DNA from: an uncultured Bacteroidota bacterium
Lineage (GTDB): Bacteria; Bacteroidota; Bacteroidia; Bacteroidales; UBA932
Assembly (NCBI GenBank): GCA_937901965.1
Contig: CALGSW010000002.1
Location: 124,001 to 188,000, forward strand
Reading direction: 5' to 3'
DNA length: 64,000 nucleotides
Numbering within the stretch: position 1 is the stretch's first letter; each line of letters starts with the position of its first letter. Below the pieces are notes generated by a model. The model saw only the letters and a list, made by a program, of their open reading frames with translations, searched no databases and was not told the DNA's origin. The translations under genes were made by a program, and so were the position numbers. Positions 27,470 to 35,213 of this stretch are shown in pieces.

Positions 27470-27523
27470 TAATTATTTTTTTTTCAAAACCCCCCGAATA
27501 TGCGGAAATTAAGGCAATTTCAT

Positions 27524-27736
27524 CTATTTATAGATAACCATTGATCTACTTTGTGATTCATAGAGTTGTCTACTCATAAACCGGAGAGCATTAAGAAATT
27601 TTTTCGCTCCGTAACCCAGGCCGAAACCTATATACTTAACAACCTCCTGATCCCAGCCGTCACCACCTCTGACAGCCATGCATTCACTCTCATCCATGGG
27701 AGTGAGGCAAAGATAATTCAAATTAAACTTTTCCAT
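27524..27736 (-). CDS. Double-glycine leader peptide A (bacteriocin-like precursor)
   Basis: A 70-residue precursor. The leader MEKFNLNYLCLTPMDESECMAVRGG (residues 1-25) ends in Gly-Gly with E at -8, Cys at -7 and V at -4, as expected for C39 peptidases. The predicted 45-residue mature part starts DGWDQEVVKY, has a glycine-striped hydrophobic stretch IGFGLGYGAKKF with overlapping GxxxG motifs, and is net basic (about +3). The ATG at 27736 overlaps the stop of peptide gene B (TAATG), and GGGAGAAAGC lies upstream as ribosome binding site, which fixes the start. No immunity gene is recognisable beside it. The role could be killing or signalling. Confidence 0.7.
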   Translation of the reverse strand: MEKFNLNYLCLTPMDESECMAVRGGDGWDQEVVKYIGFGLGYGAKKFLNALRFMSRQLYESQSRSMVIYK

Positions 27737-27924
27737 TACGCTTTCTCCCATCCTTGTTTAAATCCCTCTTTAAAATTTGGCCAGTACTTCTCGGCTTTTT
27801 CAAGAAGTCGCAGTACCTCGTCAATTGCATCAAGCAACCTTTTCAATTTGCTCCCGCCATGTTCAAGAAGCTCCCTCTCATTCAGGGGAGTAACTCCCCA
27901 TCTCTCCCTCTCATTTCTTTCCAT
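27736..27924 (-). CDS. Double-glycine leader peptide B (bacteriocin-like precursor)
   Basis: A 62-residue precursor. The leader (residues 1-24) ends NERELLEHGG, one residue shorter around the E-L pair than the textbook leader, and shares TPLNE with the TPMDE of peptide A. The predicted 38-residue mature part begins SKLKRLLDAIDEVLRLLEKA, a clear amphipathic helix, and ends with YWPNFKEGFKQGWEKA, which holds a GxxxG. Net charge is about +2. The ATG at 27924 is used; an upstream TTG at 27948 is possible. It lies 77 nt after the ABC exporter gene and is coupled to peptide A by TAATG. Confidence 0.68.
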   Translation of the reverse strand: MERNERERWGVTPLNERELLEHGGSKLKRLLDAIDEVLRLLEKAEKYWPNFKEGFKQGWEKA

Positions 27925-27939
27925 AGTCGTATTATTAAA

Positions 27940-27984
27940 TTCCCGCAAAACGGCGTGCGGGAACCGCCATGAGTGTGCACACTC
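27940..27984 (-). promoter_or_regulatory. Stem-loop and palindrome between exporter and peptide genes
   Basis: TTCCCGCA (27940-27947) and TGCGGGAA (27956-27963) form an 8-bp stem with an 8-nt loop. Just upstream, GAGTGTGCACACTC (27971-27984) is a perfect 14-bp palindrome. No T run of terminator quality follows on the minus strand. Likely roles are an mRNA processing or stability element that separates exporter and peptide levels, or a regulator site. Confidence 0.45.
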
Positions 27985-28001
27985 TCTTATATCCTTTGTT
28001 A

Positions 28002-30062
28002 TTATATTCTGTATATCCTGTCTGATAAAGTTTTTGAACGCTCTTTATGTGATATCAGAATAACAATTTTACCCCTCTCCCTCTCAATCCTGAGTGCCCT
28101 CTCTGCAAGATGTTCAGAATCTGAATCAAGCGAAGATGTGCCTTCGTCAAGAATTAATACCGGTGCATCCTTGTACAGGGCTCTGGCTAATGCAACACGT
28201 TGCTGCTGCCCCCCTGAAAGAGCACTCCCGCTTTCTCCAACCTGATTGTCAAATCCAAGCGGAAGAGACGCAATGAAACTGGTCATACCAAGTTTGTCAC
28301 ATATCTCAACAATTTTATCACTATCAGGATCCACCTCACCAGGTGCAATATTTTCAATAATCGATCCTGTAAATAACCCCGGAGATTGTGGTACAACAGC
28401 AATCAGATCTCTCCAGCTCCTGAGGTTTATATGATCTATATTGACTGAGTCAGAGTAGATGATTCCGCCGGAGGGTTTTCTTAATCTTGTAATAAGAGAC
28501 ACCAGAGTACTTTTTCCGCATCCGCTCTCCCCGGTTATTGCCGTTATTTCTCCTCTTCTGAACTCCATGTTAAGATTATTAAGGATTGTGGCTCTTCCCG
28601 GATACGAATAGCTTAGATTGCTTATTCTTATTGAATTTGGTACACCTGTAGAACTGACAAGGCCACTTTCAAGAGGCTCGGCCTCTAAATCAAGAATTTC
28701 ATAAAGTCTGGAAGCTGCCACTGTCCCCTCTCTCACCTCAGGATTTGATGACACCAAAGTTGCCAGCGGGGATGTGAAAAGTGAGACAATAGTAAAAAAA
28801 GCGACAAGCTCACCGGGTGAAATATCGCCTTTTAACATTTCACTGCCACCTATCCATAATACCAGGATTACAAGGATTTTTGACAAGAAATCGGCAGCAG
28901 AGCCGGATAAAATGGCTAACCTGGCACTTCTCTCTACACTTTCAAGAAGTGAGTTTAACTCCGAGAAGCATTTACCGGCAAAATAGTTCTCGCTTGAGGA
29001 GAATTTGATTGTCAGATATGATTTGACAGTATCAATTATTCTGTTTTCAAATTTTGCACCCCTCTCCATCATAATCCTCTGTTCTCGTTTGTTGAAGCTG
29101 TCTGCACAATAGAACAGCAGATAGTAAAATGGAATTATAATGAGTGCCGGAATAGTCATGGAGATTGAAATGGTAAGCATAATACCCACTGCAAATACCA
29201 TCATAATTACTGAAATTATAATTGTAGAGAGTGTAGTTGTGAGATAATTCCTGATTTTAGCCGAATCAGAGATACGTGATGTTATCTCACCGGTCTCTCT
29301 TGAGGCATAGAATATTCCGGGTAACTTAACGAGATGCCTTATATATTGACCCATCAGATCTTTATCAATAGATATGCCGGTTTTTACCAATATCATGTTT
29401 CTTATCCAGCTTAGCAGTAGAGATATAAGGAAAATAAGTGCAGCCATCAATGATGCAATAGTAAGATTAACCATTTTGCCTGATGGGATTATATTGTCCA
29501 GGATTATTTTGACAAAGAGAGAGATTGAAAATGAAGCTGCGGTATATAGCAATGCTGCTGCCATTGCCTTACTTAATGCCCTTTTGTTTATCAGCAGGAG
29601 AGATATTAGCCTTGATTGTACGCTTGTACCATGTTCTCCTCTTTTGAAGTTGATGTCAGGTGATATAAGAATTAATTTTCCGCTCCACTCCTCCATAAAC
29701 TCTTCAAGTTTTATATTGTGTATCTCCCCGTCAATGGGGTCCATTATTCGCAGTATATTATTCCTTATTCCGTAAAGAACCACAAAATGGAGCAGGCCAC
29801 CCCTTTTCTGAAGGTGGAGAATAGCTGGCTTTTGAATTTTGTAGAGTGTTCTCTCCTGTGCCTTGAACCCCTCGGCCTTTAATCCAAAAGCCCTTGCAGC
29901 ATCAATTATCCCCTTAATTGTAGTCCCTCTTGAATCTGTATTACTGAAAAGCCTGATTCTTGCTATGGGAAGTTTAAGACCCCAGAAAGCAGAGACTGAA
30001 GCAAGGCAAGCCGCTCCGCAATCGCTGAAGTCGTGTTGTCTGATTTTTACTGAATACCCCAT
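28002..30062 (-). CDS. C39 peptidase-containing ABC exporter (bacteriocin-type)
   Basis: A 686-residue inner-membrane transporter that cuts double-glycine leaders and exports the mature peptide. The N-terminal C39 domain has QHDFSDCGAACLAS with the catalytic Cys near residue 15, His in LHFVVLYG and Asp in IMDPIDGE. A six-helix ABC membrane domain spans about 150-430. The ATPase has Walker A GESGCGKST, signature LSGGQQQRVALARAL, Walker B VLILDEGTSSLD and the switch His in LISHKERS. All catalytic residues are present. AGGAGGGAGAGAG is a strong ribosome binding site. Two matching substrate genes follow directly. It is preceded by a structured RNA with a terminator, suggesting regulated read-through. 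Confidence 0.93.
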   Translation of the reverse strand: MGYSVKIRQHDFSDCGAACLASVSAFWGLKLPIARIRLFSNTDSRGTTIKGIIDAARAFGLKAEGFKAQERTLYKIQKPAILHLQKRGGLLHFVVLYGIRNNILRIMDPIDGEIHNIKLEEFMEEWSGKLILISPDINFKRGEHGTSVQSRLISLLLINKRALSKAMAAALLYTAASFSISLFVKIILDNIIPSGKMVNLTIASLMAALIFLISLLLSWIRNMILVKTGISIDKDLMGQYIRHLVKLPGIFYASRETGEITSRISDSAKIRNYLTTTLSTIIISVIMMVFAVGIMLTISISMTIPALIIIPFYYLLFYCADSFNKREQRIMMERGAKFENRIIDTVKSYLTIKFSSSENYFAGKCFSELNSLLESVERSARLAILSGSAADFLSKILVILVLWIGGSEMLKGDISPGELVAFFTIVSLFTSPLATLVSSNPEVREGTVAASRLYEILDLEAEPLESGLVSSTGVPNSIRISNLSYSYPGRATILNNLNMEFRRGEITAITGESGCGKSTLVSLITRLRKPSGGIIYSDSVNIDHINLRSWRDLIAVVPQSPGLFTGSIIENIAPGEVDPDSDKIVEICDKLGMTSFIASLPLGFDNQVGESGSALSGGQQQRVALARALYKDAPVLILDEGTSSLDSDSEHLAERALRIERERGKIVILISHKERSKTLSDRIYRI

Positions 30063-30089
30063 CTCTCTCCCTCCTCATATTTGATGATT

Positions 30090-30170
30090 AAAAAAGCAGA
30101 TGGCGGCAACTTCTCTCTCACTACTCCCGGCCCCAACAGGAGATCACACTCCACGGCCGCCACTCTGCAG
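30090..30170 (-). ncRNA. Putative structured RNA / attenuator ahead of the C39 exporter
   Basis: On the minus strand, CATCTTTG (30173-30180) resembles the -7 box. It is followed by GCAGA-G-TGGCGGC (30156-30168) and, about 48 nt later, GCCGCCATCTGC (30096-30107) and TTTTTT (30090-30095). The 12-bp stem with one bulge closes a branch containing GGAG(TGTGAT)CTCC. The whole looks like an approximately 80-nt RNA ending in an intrinsic terminator, 27 nt before the exporter ATG. It does not show the SRP RNA core (no GGAA loop with AGCAG). It may be a stand-alone small RNA or a leader attenuator. Confidence 0.5.
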
Positions 30171-30209
30171 TACAAAGATGTTGTGTTAACGGGCAGAAAA
30201 TGCGCTAAA

Positions 30210-30235
30210 TGGTAAAAAGATTGTTGACTTTACCA
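30210..30235 (-). terminator. Weak hairpin after cvpA
   Basis: TGGTAAA (30210-30216) pairs with TTTACCA (30229-30235) around a 12-nt loop, 42 nt past the cvpA stop. No good T run follows on the minus strand, so termination may be partial. Confidence 0.3.
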
Positions 30236-30277
30236 CAAGGATTGAGATTGCTGAATTTTTAAGAAAAATTTCAGAAA

Positions 30278-30778
30278 TCAGATAGACGATACTAGATTTT
30301 TTAAGTACGGAAAAACCACAGGTGCAATTTTTGAAAGATATCCGTATAAAACCGATTCTTCAAGTGTCTCTTTTGGAAGAAACTGGAAAAGCTCATCAAA
30401 TGATTCCAGAAGATATACTACTATACTCAGTACAAATGCATATTTAAGTAATGCAAAGATAATACCCAGTATTTTATCAAGCCATCCGAGCAGAACCAGC
30501 TTTATCATACTCTCCATAGCCCTCCCTGCAAGGTTTACAAGAATGAGAATTCCTATGAATATGATTGCAAAAGATATTATATCCAGAATATTTTGTTCTG
30601 CTTTAATCCAGGAGAGTAGTTTGTTGCTTACAAAATCAGAGAAGTGATAACCTGCCCAAACTCCCAGCACCAGTGCCAGAACAGCAGCTGCCTGTCTTAC
30701 AAAACCCTTCATGAAACCAGCGAAGAGAGCCGGAATCAGGCATATAAGAATTATAATATCAGCAGTATTCAAAGACAT
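30278..30778 (-). CDS. cvpA: CvpA-family membrane protein
   Basis: A 166-residue inner-membrane protein with about four membrane segments (near residues 5-25, 30-48, 62-85 and 100-125), and the motif GFVRQAAAVLALVLGVWAGY of the CvpA family. In E. coli CvpA is needed for colicin V production and for envelope robustness; its biochemical role is unsettled. The ATG at 30778 is preferred to a TTG at 30787. It lies just upstream of the colicin V-like export genes on the same strand, but CvpA is a common core gene and the association may be chance. It is divergent from ileS. Confidence 0.85.
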   Translation of the reverse strand: MSLNTADIIILICLIPALFAGFMKGFVRQAAAVLALVLGVWAGYHFSDFVSNKLLSWIKAEQNILDIISFAIIFIGILILVNLAGRAMESMIKLVLLGWLDKILGIIFALLKYAFVLSIVVYLLESFDELFQFLPKETLEESVLYGYLSKIAPVVFPYLKNLVSSI

Positions 30779-30813
30779 AATACTCAATTTTTTTCAAAAG
30801 TAGTGAATAATCG

Positions 30814-30821
30814 TATCTTTG
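30814..30821 (+). promoter_or_regulatory. -7 box for ileS
   Basis: TATCTTTG, a perfect TAnnTTTG, lies 23 nt before the ileS ATG. No clear -33 TTG was found. Confidence 0.5.
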
Positions 30822-30844
30822 CAAATTCAAAAAGTTTTAGAAAA

Positions 30845-33800
30845 ATGAGGTTTACCGAGTACAAAAATCTTGATCTTGTAGAGATAAACAATGCTGTTCT
30901 TGAGAAATGGAAGAGAGAGAGCTGCTTTGAGAGAAGCGTATCTGAGCGTGAGGGAGCTCCCCTATTCGTTTTTCATGAGGGACCACCATCCGCTAACGGA
31001 ATGCCGGGAATACACCATGTAATGGCGAGGGCTATCAAGGATGTGTTTTGCCGATACAAGACTCAGAGCGGATTTCAGGTTCAGCGTAAGGCGGGTTGGG
31101 ATACCCACGGACTTCCTGTGGAACTGGGAGTTGAAAAGAGTCTCGGAATAACTAAAGAGGATATAGGGAAAAGTATTTCTGTAGAGGATTACAATGCTGC
31201 CTGCCGCAAGGAGGTAATGAAATACACCAAAGAGTGGGAGGGACTTACAGAGCAGATGGGCTATTGGGTGGACATGAATAACCCTTACATCACTTATGAC
31301 AACAGATATATTGAGACACTCTGGCATTTGCTGAAAAATATTTATTGCAAGGGTCTGCTCTACAAAGGGTACTCTATTCAGCCATTTTCACCTGCAGCAG
31401 GAACCGGTCTGAGTACTCATGAGCTTAACCAGCCGGGATGTTACAGAGATGTTAAGGATACAACGTGTGTTGCTCAGTTTAAAGTTATAAGAAACAGTGT
31501 GTCTGAAAAACTTTTCAGCAGACTTGCAAATGAGAGGGGAGAGGAGTTGCCGCTGTTTATGCTGGCATGGACTACCACACCGTGGACACTCCCGTCAAAT
31601 ACAGCTCTGTGCGTGGGACCAAATATAAAATATGTTACGGTAGTTTCAGAAAACCCTTATACACATGACAGGGCTGTTTATATCCTTGCCGAGGAGCTGG
31701 TTGATGTGCATTTTAATGCAAAGGGTGCTGCCTATGAAATATCTGAAACCGTAATAAGAGGCTCAGAACTTTGCGGAATTGAGTATGTGCAGCTGATTCC
31801 GTGGATCAAGGCGGCCCCTGGAGCAATGAGAGTGATATCCGGAGACTTTGTAACTACCAGTGACGGTACCGGAATTGTCCATATTGCACCCACTTTTGGT
31901 GCCGATGACGATAAGGTGGCAAAGGCAACCGGTGTTCCGCCGCTAATTGTAATTGACACAAACGGACAGAGACAGCCGCTGGTGGACAGAACGGGAAAGT
32001 TCTTTAAAATAGAGGATCTTGACGCTGAATTTGTAAAGGAGAGTGTTAACGAATCATACCGAGAATTCGCAGGAAGATTTGTGAAAAATGCGTATGATCC
32101 TACCCTTACTGAGAATGATGCAACCCTTGATGTAGATATAGCTGTTATGCTAAAACAGCAAGGTCTTGCGTTTAAAATAGAGAAGCATACTCACTCATAC
32201 CCTCACTGCTGGAGAACAGACAAACCGGTTCTTTATTATCCTCTTGATTCATGGTTTATCAGGACCACCGCTGTTCAGGAGAGGATGATAGAACTGAATA
32301 AAACAATCAACTGGAAACCTGAAGCAACAGGAAGCGGAAGGTTTGGTAAGTGGCTTGAAAATCTTCAGGACTGGAACCTTTCAAGAAGCCGTTATTGGGG
32401 GACACCGCTTCCAATCTGGAGATCTGAGGAGGGTGGAGAAGAGATATGTATAGGGTCGGCAAAGGAGCTGTACGAGGAGCTGGATAAATCTGCCGTTGCA
32501 GGTTTTATGAAGTCAAATCCACTCAGAGATAAGGGGTTTGTACCCGGTGATTATTCTAAGGAGAATTACGAAAAAATAGACCTCCACAGACCATACGTAG
32601 ATGACTTTATACTTGTTTCGCCATCCGGAAAACCAATGAGAAGAGAGAGTGATCTGATTGATGTATGGTTTGATTCGGGAGCAATGCCATTTGCACAGGA
32701 GGGTCTTGAAAAGCTGGAAAGCGAAGCCTTTGGAAGAACTGCCGATTTCATAGCAGAGGGTGTAGACCAGACAAGGGGATGGTTCTTTACTCTCCATGCA
32801 ATCTCTACTATGGTTAGCGATAAGGTAGCCTTCAGGACAGTTTTATCTAACGGACTTGTCCTGGATAAGGATGGAAATAAGATGAGCAAGAGGCTCGGAA
32901 ATGCAGTGGATCCGTTTAAAACTCTGGGAGAGTACGGAGCCGATGCTCTGCGCTGGTATATGCTTACAAATGCCCAGCCATGGGATAACCTTAAGTTTGA
33001 TATAGGCGGTGTGGACGAGGTTAAGCGGAAATTCTTCGGGACACTCTATAACACTTATTCATTCTTTGCACTTTATGCAAATGTTGATGGATTTGACAAT
33101 TCCCAGCCTCAGGTGAAACTCTCGGAGAGACCTGAGATTGACAGATGGATAATTTCACTGCTTAACACTTTGAAAAGAGATGTGGCTGCGGCATACGAAG
33201 ATTTTGACGTAACATCTGCCGGCAGGATGATTCAGGATTTTGTCAATGATAATCTTAGCAACTGGTATGTTCGTCTGAACAGAAAACGCTTCTGGGGCGG
33301 AGTGATGGACAGGGATAAGCTGTCGGCCTATCAGACTCTTTACGAGGCGCTTGAGACTGTGGCAATTTTATCGGCTCCTATAGCCCCATTCTTCATGGAG
33401 AGGCTATTCCTTGACCTTAACGAGGTGTCGGGAAAACACAAAGAGATCTCGGTACACCTGACAATTATACCAAAGGCTGATGAAAGTGCAGTGGACAAGG
33501 CTCTTGAAGAGAGGATGGAGCTTGCCCAGAGAGCATCCTCTATGATACTTGCACTTAGAAGAAAGGTTAATATTAAGGTAAGACAACCTTTAGCCAAGAT
33601 ACTTGTTCCTGTACTTGACAGCAGACTGCAGGAGCAGTTTGAACTTGTTAAGGGGATTGTTCTGGGAGAGGTAAATGTAAAAGAGGTTGAGTACATCCAT
33701 GATACCAAGGGTCTTATAACTAAGAAAATTAAACCCAATTTCAAAACTCTTGGCAAGAGATACGGAAAGCAGATGAAAGAGATATCTTCACTTTTTGGAA

Positions 33801-34240
33801 CTTTTGATCAGGAGATGATATATGCAATAGAGGCTGCTGATAGTTATACACTTGCACTTCCTTCAGGAGAGGTTGTCCTTGAGAGGGATGATTATGAAAT
33901 TTTGTCTGAGGATATGCCCGGATGGCTTGTAGCTGTGGACGGCAAGCTGACCATTGCTCTTGATATTACTGTAAGTGAGGAGTTAAGAAGGGAGGGTGTG
34001 GCCAGAGAGTTGGTGAACAGAATTCAGAATCTCAGAAAAGAGAGTAAGTTTGATGTGACAGATAAAATTTCTGTTGAGGTTGAAGATATTCCCGAACTTG
34101 CAGATTCTCTGAAGTATTTTTCTGATTATGTATGTAATCAGACCCTTGCAAAGGAGATACAGCTTAGAAAGAGTATTGAAGGCAGCACTGAGATAGAGTG
34201 GGATGAGGGTACACTTGCAATAAAACTTACGAGACTGTAA
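30845..34240 (+). CDS. ileS: Isoleucine-tRNA ligase
   Basis: Charges tRNA-Ile. The 1131-residue class I synthetase has the HIGH-type motif in PPSANGMPGIHHVMAR, the editing (CP1) domain with AWTTTPWTLPSNTAL and DGTGIVHIAPTFGADD, and KMSKR in DGNKMSKRLGN. The length and the absence of a C-terminal zinc site fit the long type found in Bacteroidota and eukaryotic cytosol, which is often linked to mupirocin tolerance. The start at 30845 (MRFTEYKNLDL) follows the promoter; the open frame upstream is not part of the protein. Confidence 0.96.
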   Translation: MRFTEYKNLDLVEINNAVLEKWKRESCFERSVSEREGAPLFVFHEGPPSANGMPGIHHVMARAIKDVFCRYKTQSGFQVQRKAGWDTHGLPVELGVEKSLGITKEDIGKSISVEDYNAACRKEVMKYTKEWEGLTEQMGYWVDMNNPYITYDNRYIETLWHLLKNIYCKGLLYKGYSIQPFSPAAGTGLSTHELNQPGCYRDVKDTTCVAQFKVIRNSVSEKLFSRLANERGEELPLFMLAWTTTPWTLPSNTALCVGPNIKYVTVVSENPYTHDRAVYILAEELVDVHFNAKGAAYEISETVIRGSELCGIEYVQLIPWIKAAPGAMRVISGDFVTTSDGTGIVHIAPTFGADDDKVAKATGVPPLIVIDTNGQRQPLVDRTGKFFKIEDLDAEFVKESVNESYREFAGRFVKNAYDPTLTENDATLDVDIAVMLKQQGLAFKIEKHTHSYPHCWRTDKPVLYYPLDSWFIRTTAVQERMIELNKTINWKPEATGSGRFGKWLENLQDWNLSRSRYWGTPLPIWRSEEGGEEICIGSAKELYEELDKSAVAGFMKSNPLRDKGFVPGDYSKENYEKIDLHRPYVDDFILVSPSGKPMRRESDLIDVWFDSGAMPFAQEGLEKLESEAFGRTADFIAEGVDQTRGWFFTLHAISTMVSDKVAFRTVLSNGLVLDKDGNKMSKRLGNAVDPFKTLGEYGADALRWYMLTNAQPWDNLKFDIGGVDEVKRKFFGTLYNTYSFFALYANVDGFDNSQPQVKLSERPEIDRWIISLLNTLKRDVAAAYEDFDVTSAGRMIQDFVNDNLSNWYVRLNRKRFWGGVMDRDKLSAYQTLYEALETVAILSAPIAPFFMERLFLDLNEVSGKHKEISVHLTIIPKADESAVDKALEERMELAQRASSMILALRRKVNIKVRQPLAKILVPVLDSRLQEQFELVKGIVLGEVNVKEVEYIHDTKGLITKKIKPNFKTLGKRYGKQMKEISSLFGTFDQEMIYAIEAADSYTLALPSGEVVLERDDYEILSEDMPGWLVAVDGKLTIALDITVSEELRREGVARELVNRIQNLRKESKFDVTDKISVEVEDIPELADSLKYFSDYVCNQTLAKEIQLRKSIEGSTEIEWDEGTLAIKLTRL

Positions 34241-34268
34241 AGCATAAGTAGATTAAAAAGTGATAGAG

Positions 34269-34742
34269 ATGGATATGAGGGAGAAATTTATGAGTGAGGC
34301 CATAGGGCTGGCCGGAAGCAACGCCTCCTCTGTGAGTGGAGGCCCGTTTGGAGCGTTGATAGTTAAAGACGGGGAGATAATCTCCGCCAGGACCAATAGT
34401 GTTACACCGGATAAGGACCCTACGGCTCATGCAGAGGTAAATGCAATCAGGGATGCCTGCAGGAAGCTTGACACATTTGATCTCTCAGGGTGTACACTTT
34501 ATACATCTTGTGAGCCCTGTCCAATGTGCCTGTCTGCTGCCTACTGGGCAAAGGTGGATAAGATCTACTTTGCTGCCGGAAGAGATGATGCTGCTGATGC
34601 CGGATTCAGCGACTCGTTCATTTACGATGAGTTCTCCAAGTCTATGGAAGATAGAACTATACCTATTGAACAGATAATGCCTGAAGAGGGGAAAGAACCA
34701 TTCACACTTTGGAAGAAAAATGATGATAAGATACCATATTGA
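34269..34742 (+). CDS. Nucleoside/guanine deaminase (GuaD-like)
   Basis: A cytidine-deaminase-fold zinc enzyme of about 157 residues. Zinc and catalytic motifs are TAHAEVNAI and TSCEPCPMC. The protein matches Bacillus-type guanine deaminase along its length (GGPFGALIVKDGEII, AGFSDSFIYDEF, ERTIP-like DRTIPIEQ), so conversion of guanine to xanthine is the best guess. Three starts are possible: GTG 34260, ATG 34269 and ATG 34290, the last with a good AGGGAGAAA site. I use 34269 because the first helix aligns with the family. It lies 28 nt after ileS and is probably co-transcribed. Confidence 0.85.
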   Translation: MDMREKFMSEAIGLAGSNASSVSGGPFGALIVKDGEIISARTNSVTPDKDPTAHAEVNAIRDACRKLDTFDLSGCTLYTSCEPCPMCLSAAYWAKVDKIYFAAGRDDAADAGFSDSFIYDEFSKSMEDRTIPIEQIMPEEGKEPFTLWKKNDDKIPY

Positions 34743-34802
34743 GAGTTGGTAGAAATCTAGATTATATTATTAACTTTACATATTAAATTAACAATTGTGG
34801 CT

Positions 34803-35210
34803 ATGACAAAGAAAAGCAACCCTGCAGATGAGGTTAGAGAGAAAGTTCGCTACAGCGACGAGGAACTGCAGATGTTCAAGGAGCTTATTCAGCAGAAGCT
34901 CCGTGCTGCCCAGGCAGAATATGAGCAGTTAAAGGCTGCTGTTACGCACAGCTCCAGCAATGACACAGAGGACACCTCTCCTACATTCAAAGTACTGGAA
35001 GAGGGAGCATCTGCCCTTTCAAAAGAGGAGGCAGGACAGCTTGCTCAAAGACAATATAAGTTTATAAGATCTCTTGAGGCTGCCTTAGTAAGGATAGAGA
35101 ACAAGTCTTACGGTATCTGCCGTGAAACAGGTAAACTAATTCCTAAGGAGAGGCTTCTCATTGTTCCTCACGCTACACTAAGCGTAGAGGCTAAGAACAA
35201 AAGAGACTAA
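34803..35210 (+). CDS. DksA/TraR-family protein lacking the zinc finger
   Basis: A 135-residue relative of DksA, which binds RNA polymerase in the secondary channel. An N-terminal coiled coil (about 20-90) is followed by the usual C-terminal finger region, here YGICRETGKLIPKERLLIVPHATLSVEAK, with a single cysteine in place of the CxxC..CxxC set. Zinc binding is therefore lost, which I recall as common in Bacteroidota. The ATG at 34803 is used. It lies 3 nt ahead of lspA and is co-transcribed with it. Confidence 0.87.
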   Translation: MTKKSNPADEVREKVRYSDEELQMFKELIQQKLRAAQAEYEQLKAAVTHSSSNDTEDTSPTFKVLEEGASALSKEEAGQLAQRQYKFIRSLEAALVRIENKSYGICRETGKLIPKERLLIVPHATLSVEAKNKRD

Positions 35211-35213
35211 CCG

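Noticed and set aside
27736..27751. Peptide A starting at the earlier ATG (27751)
   Set aside because: The later ATG has a better-spaced GGGAG site and shares a base with the stop of peptide gene B, the usual coupling.
30090..30168. Open frame starting with GTG through the structured RNA into the exporter leader
   Set aside because: It follows from GC-rich stem sequence, has no ribosome binding site or ATG, and runs out of frame into the exporter gene.
30090..30170. Bacterial SRP (4.5S) RNA
   Set aside because: Size and terminator fit, but the conserved GGAA loop and AGCAG internal loop are absent.
30644..30844. 67-residue N-terminal extension of IleS
   Set aside because: It crosses the ileS promoter box and the cvpA gene; homologous synthetases begin at MRFTEYK-like residues.
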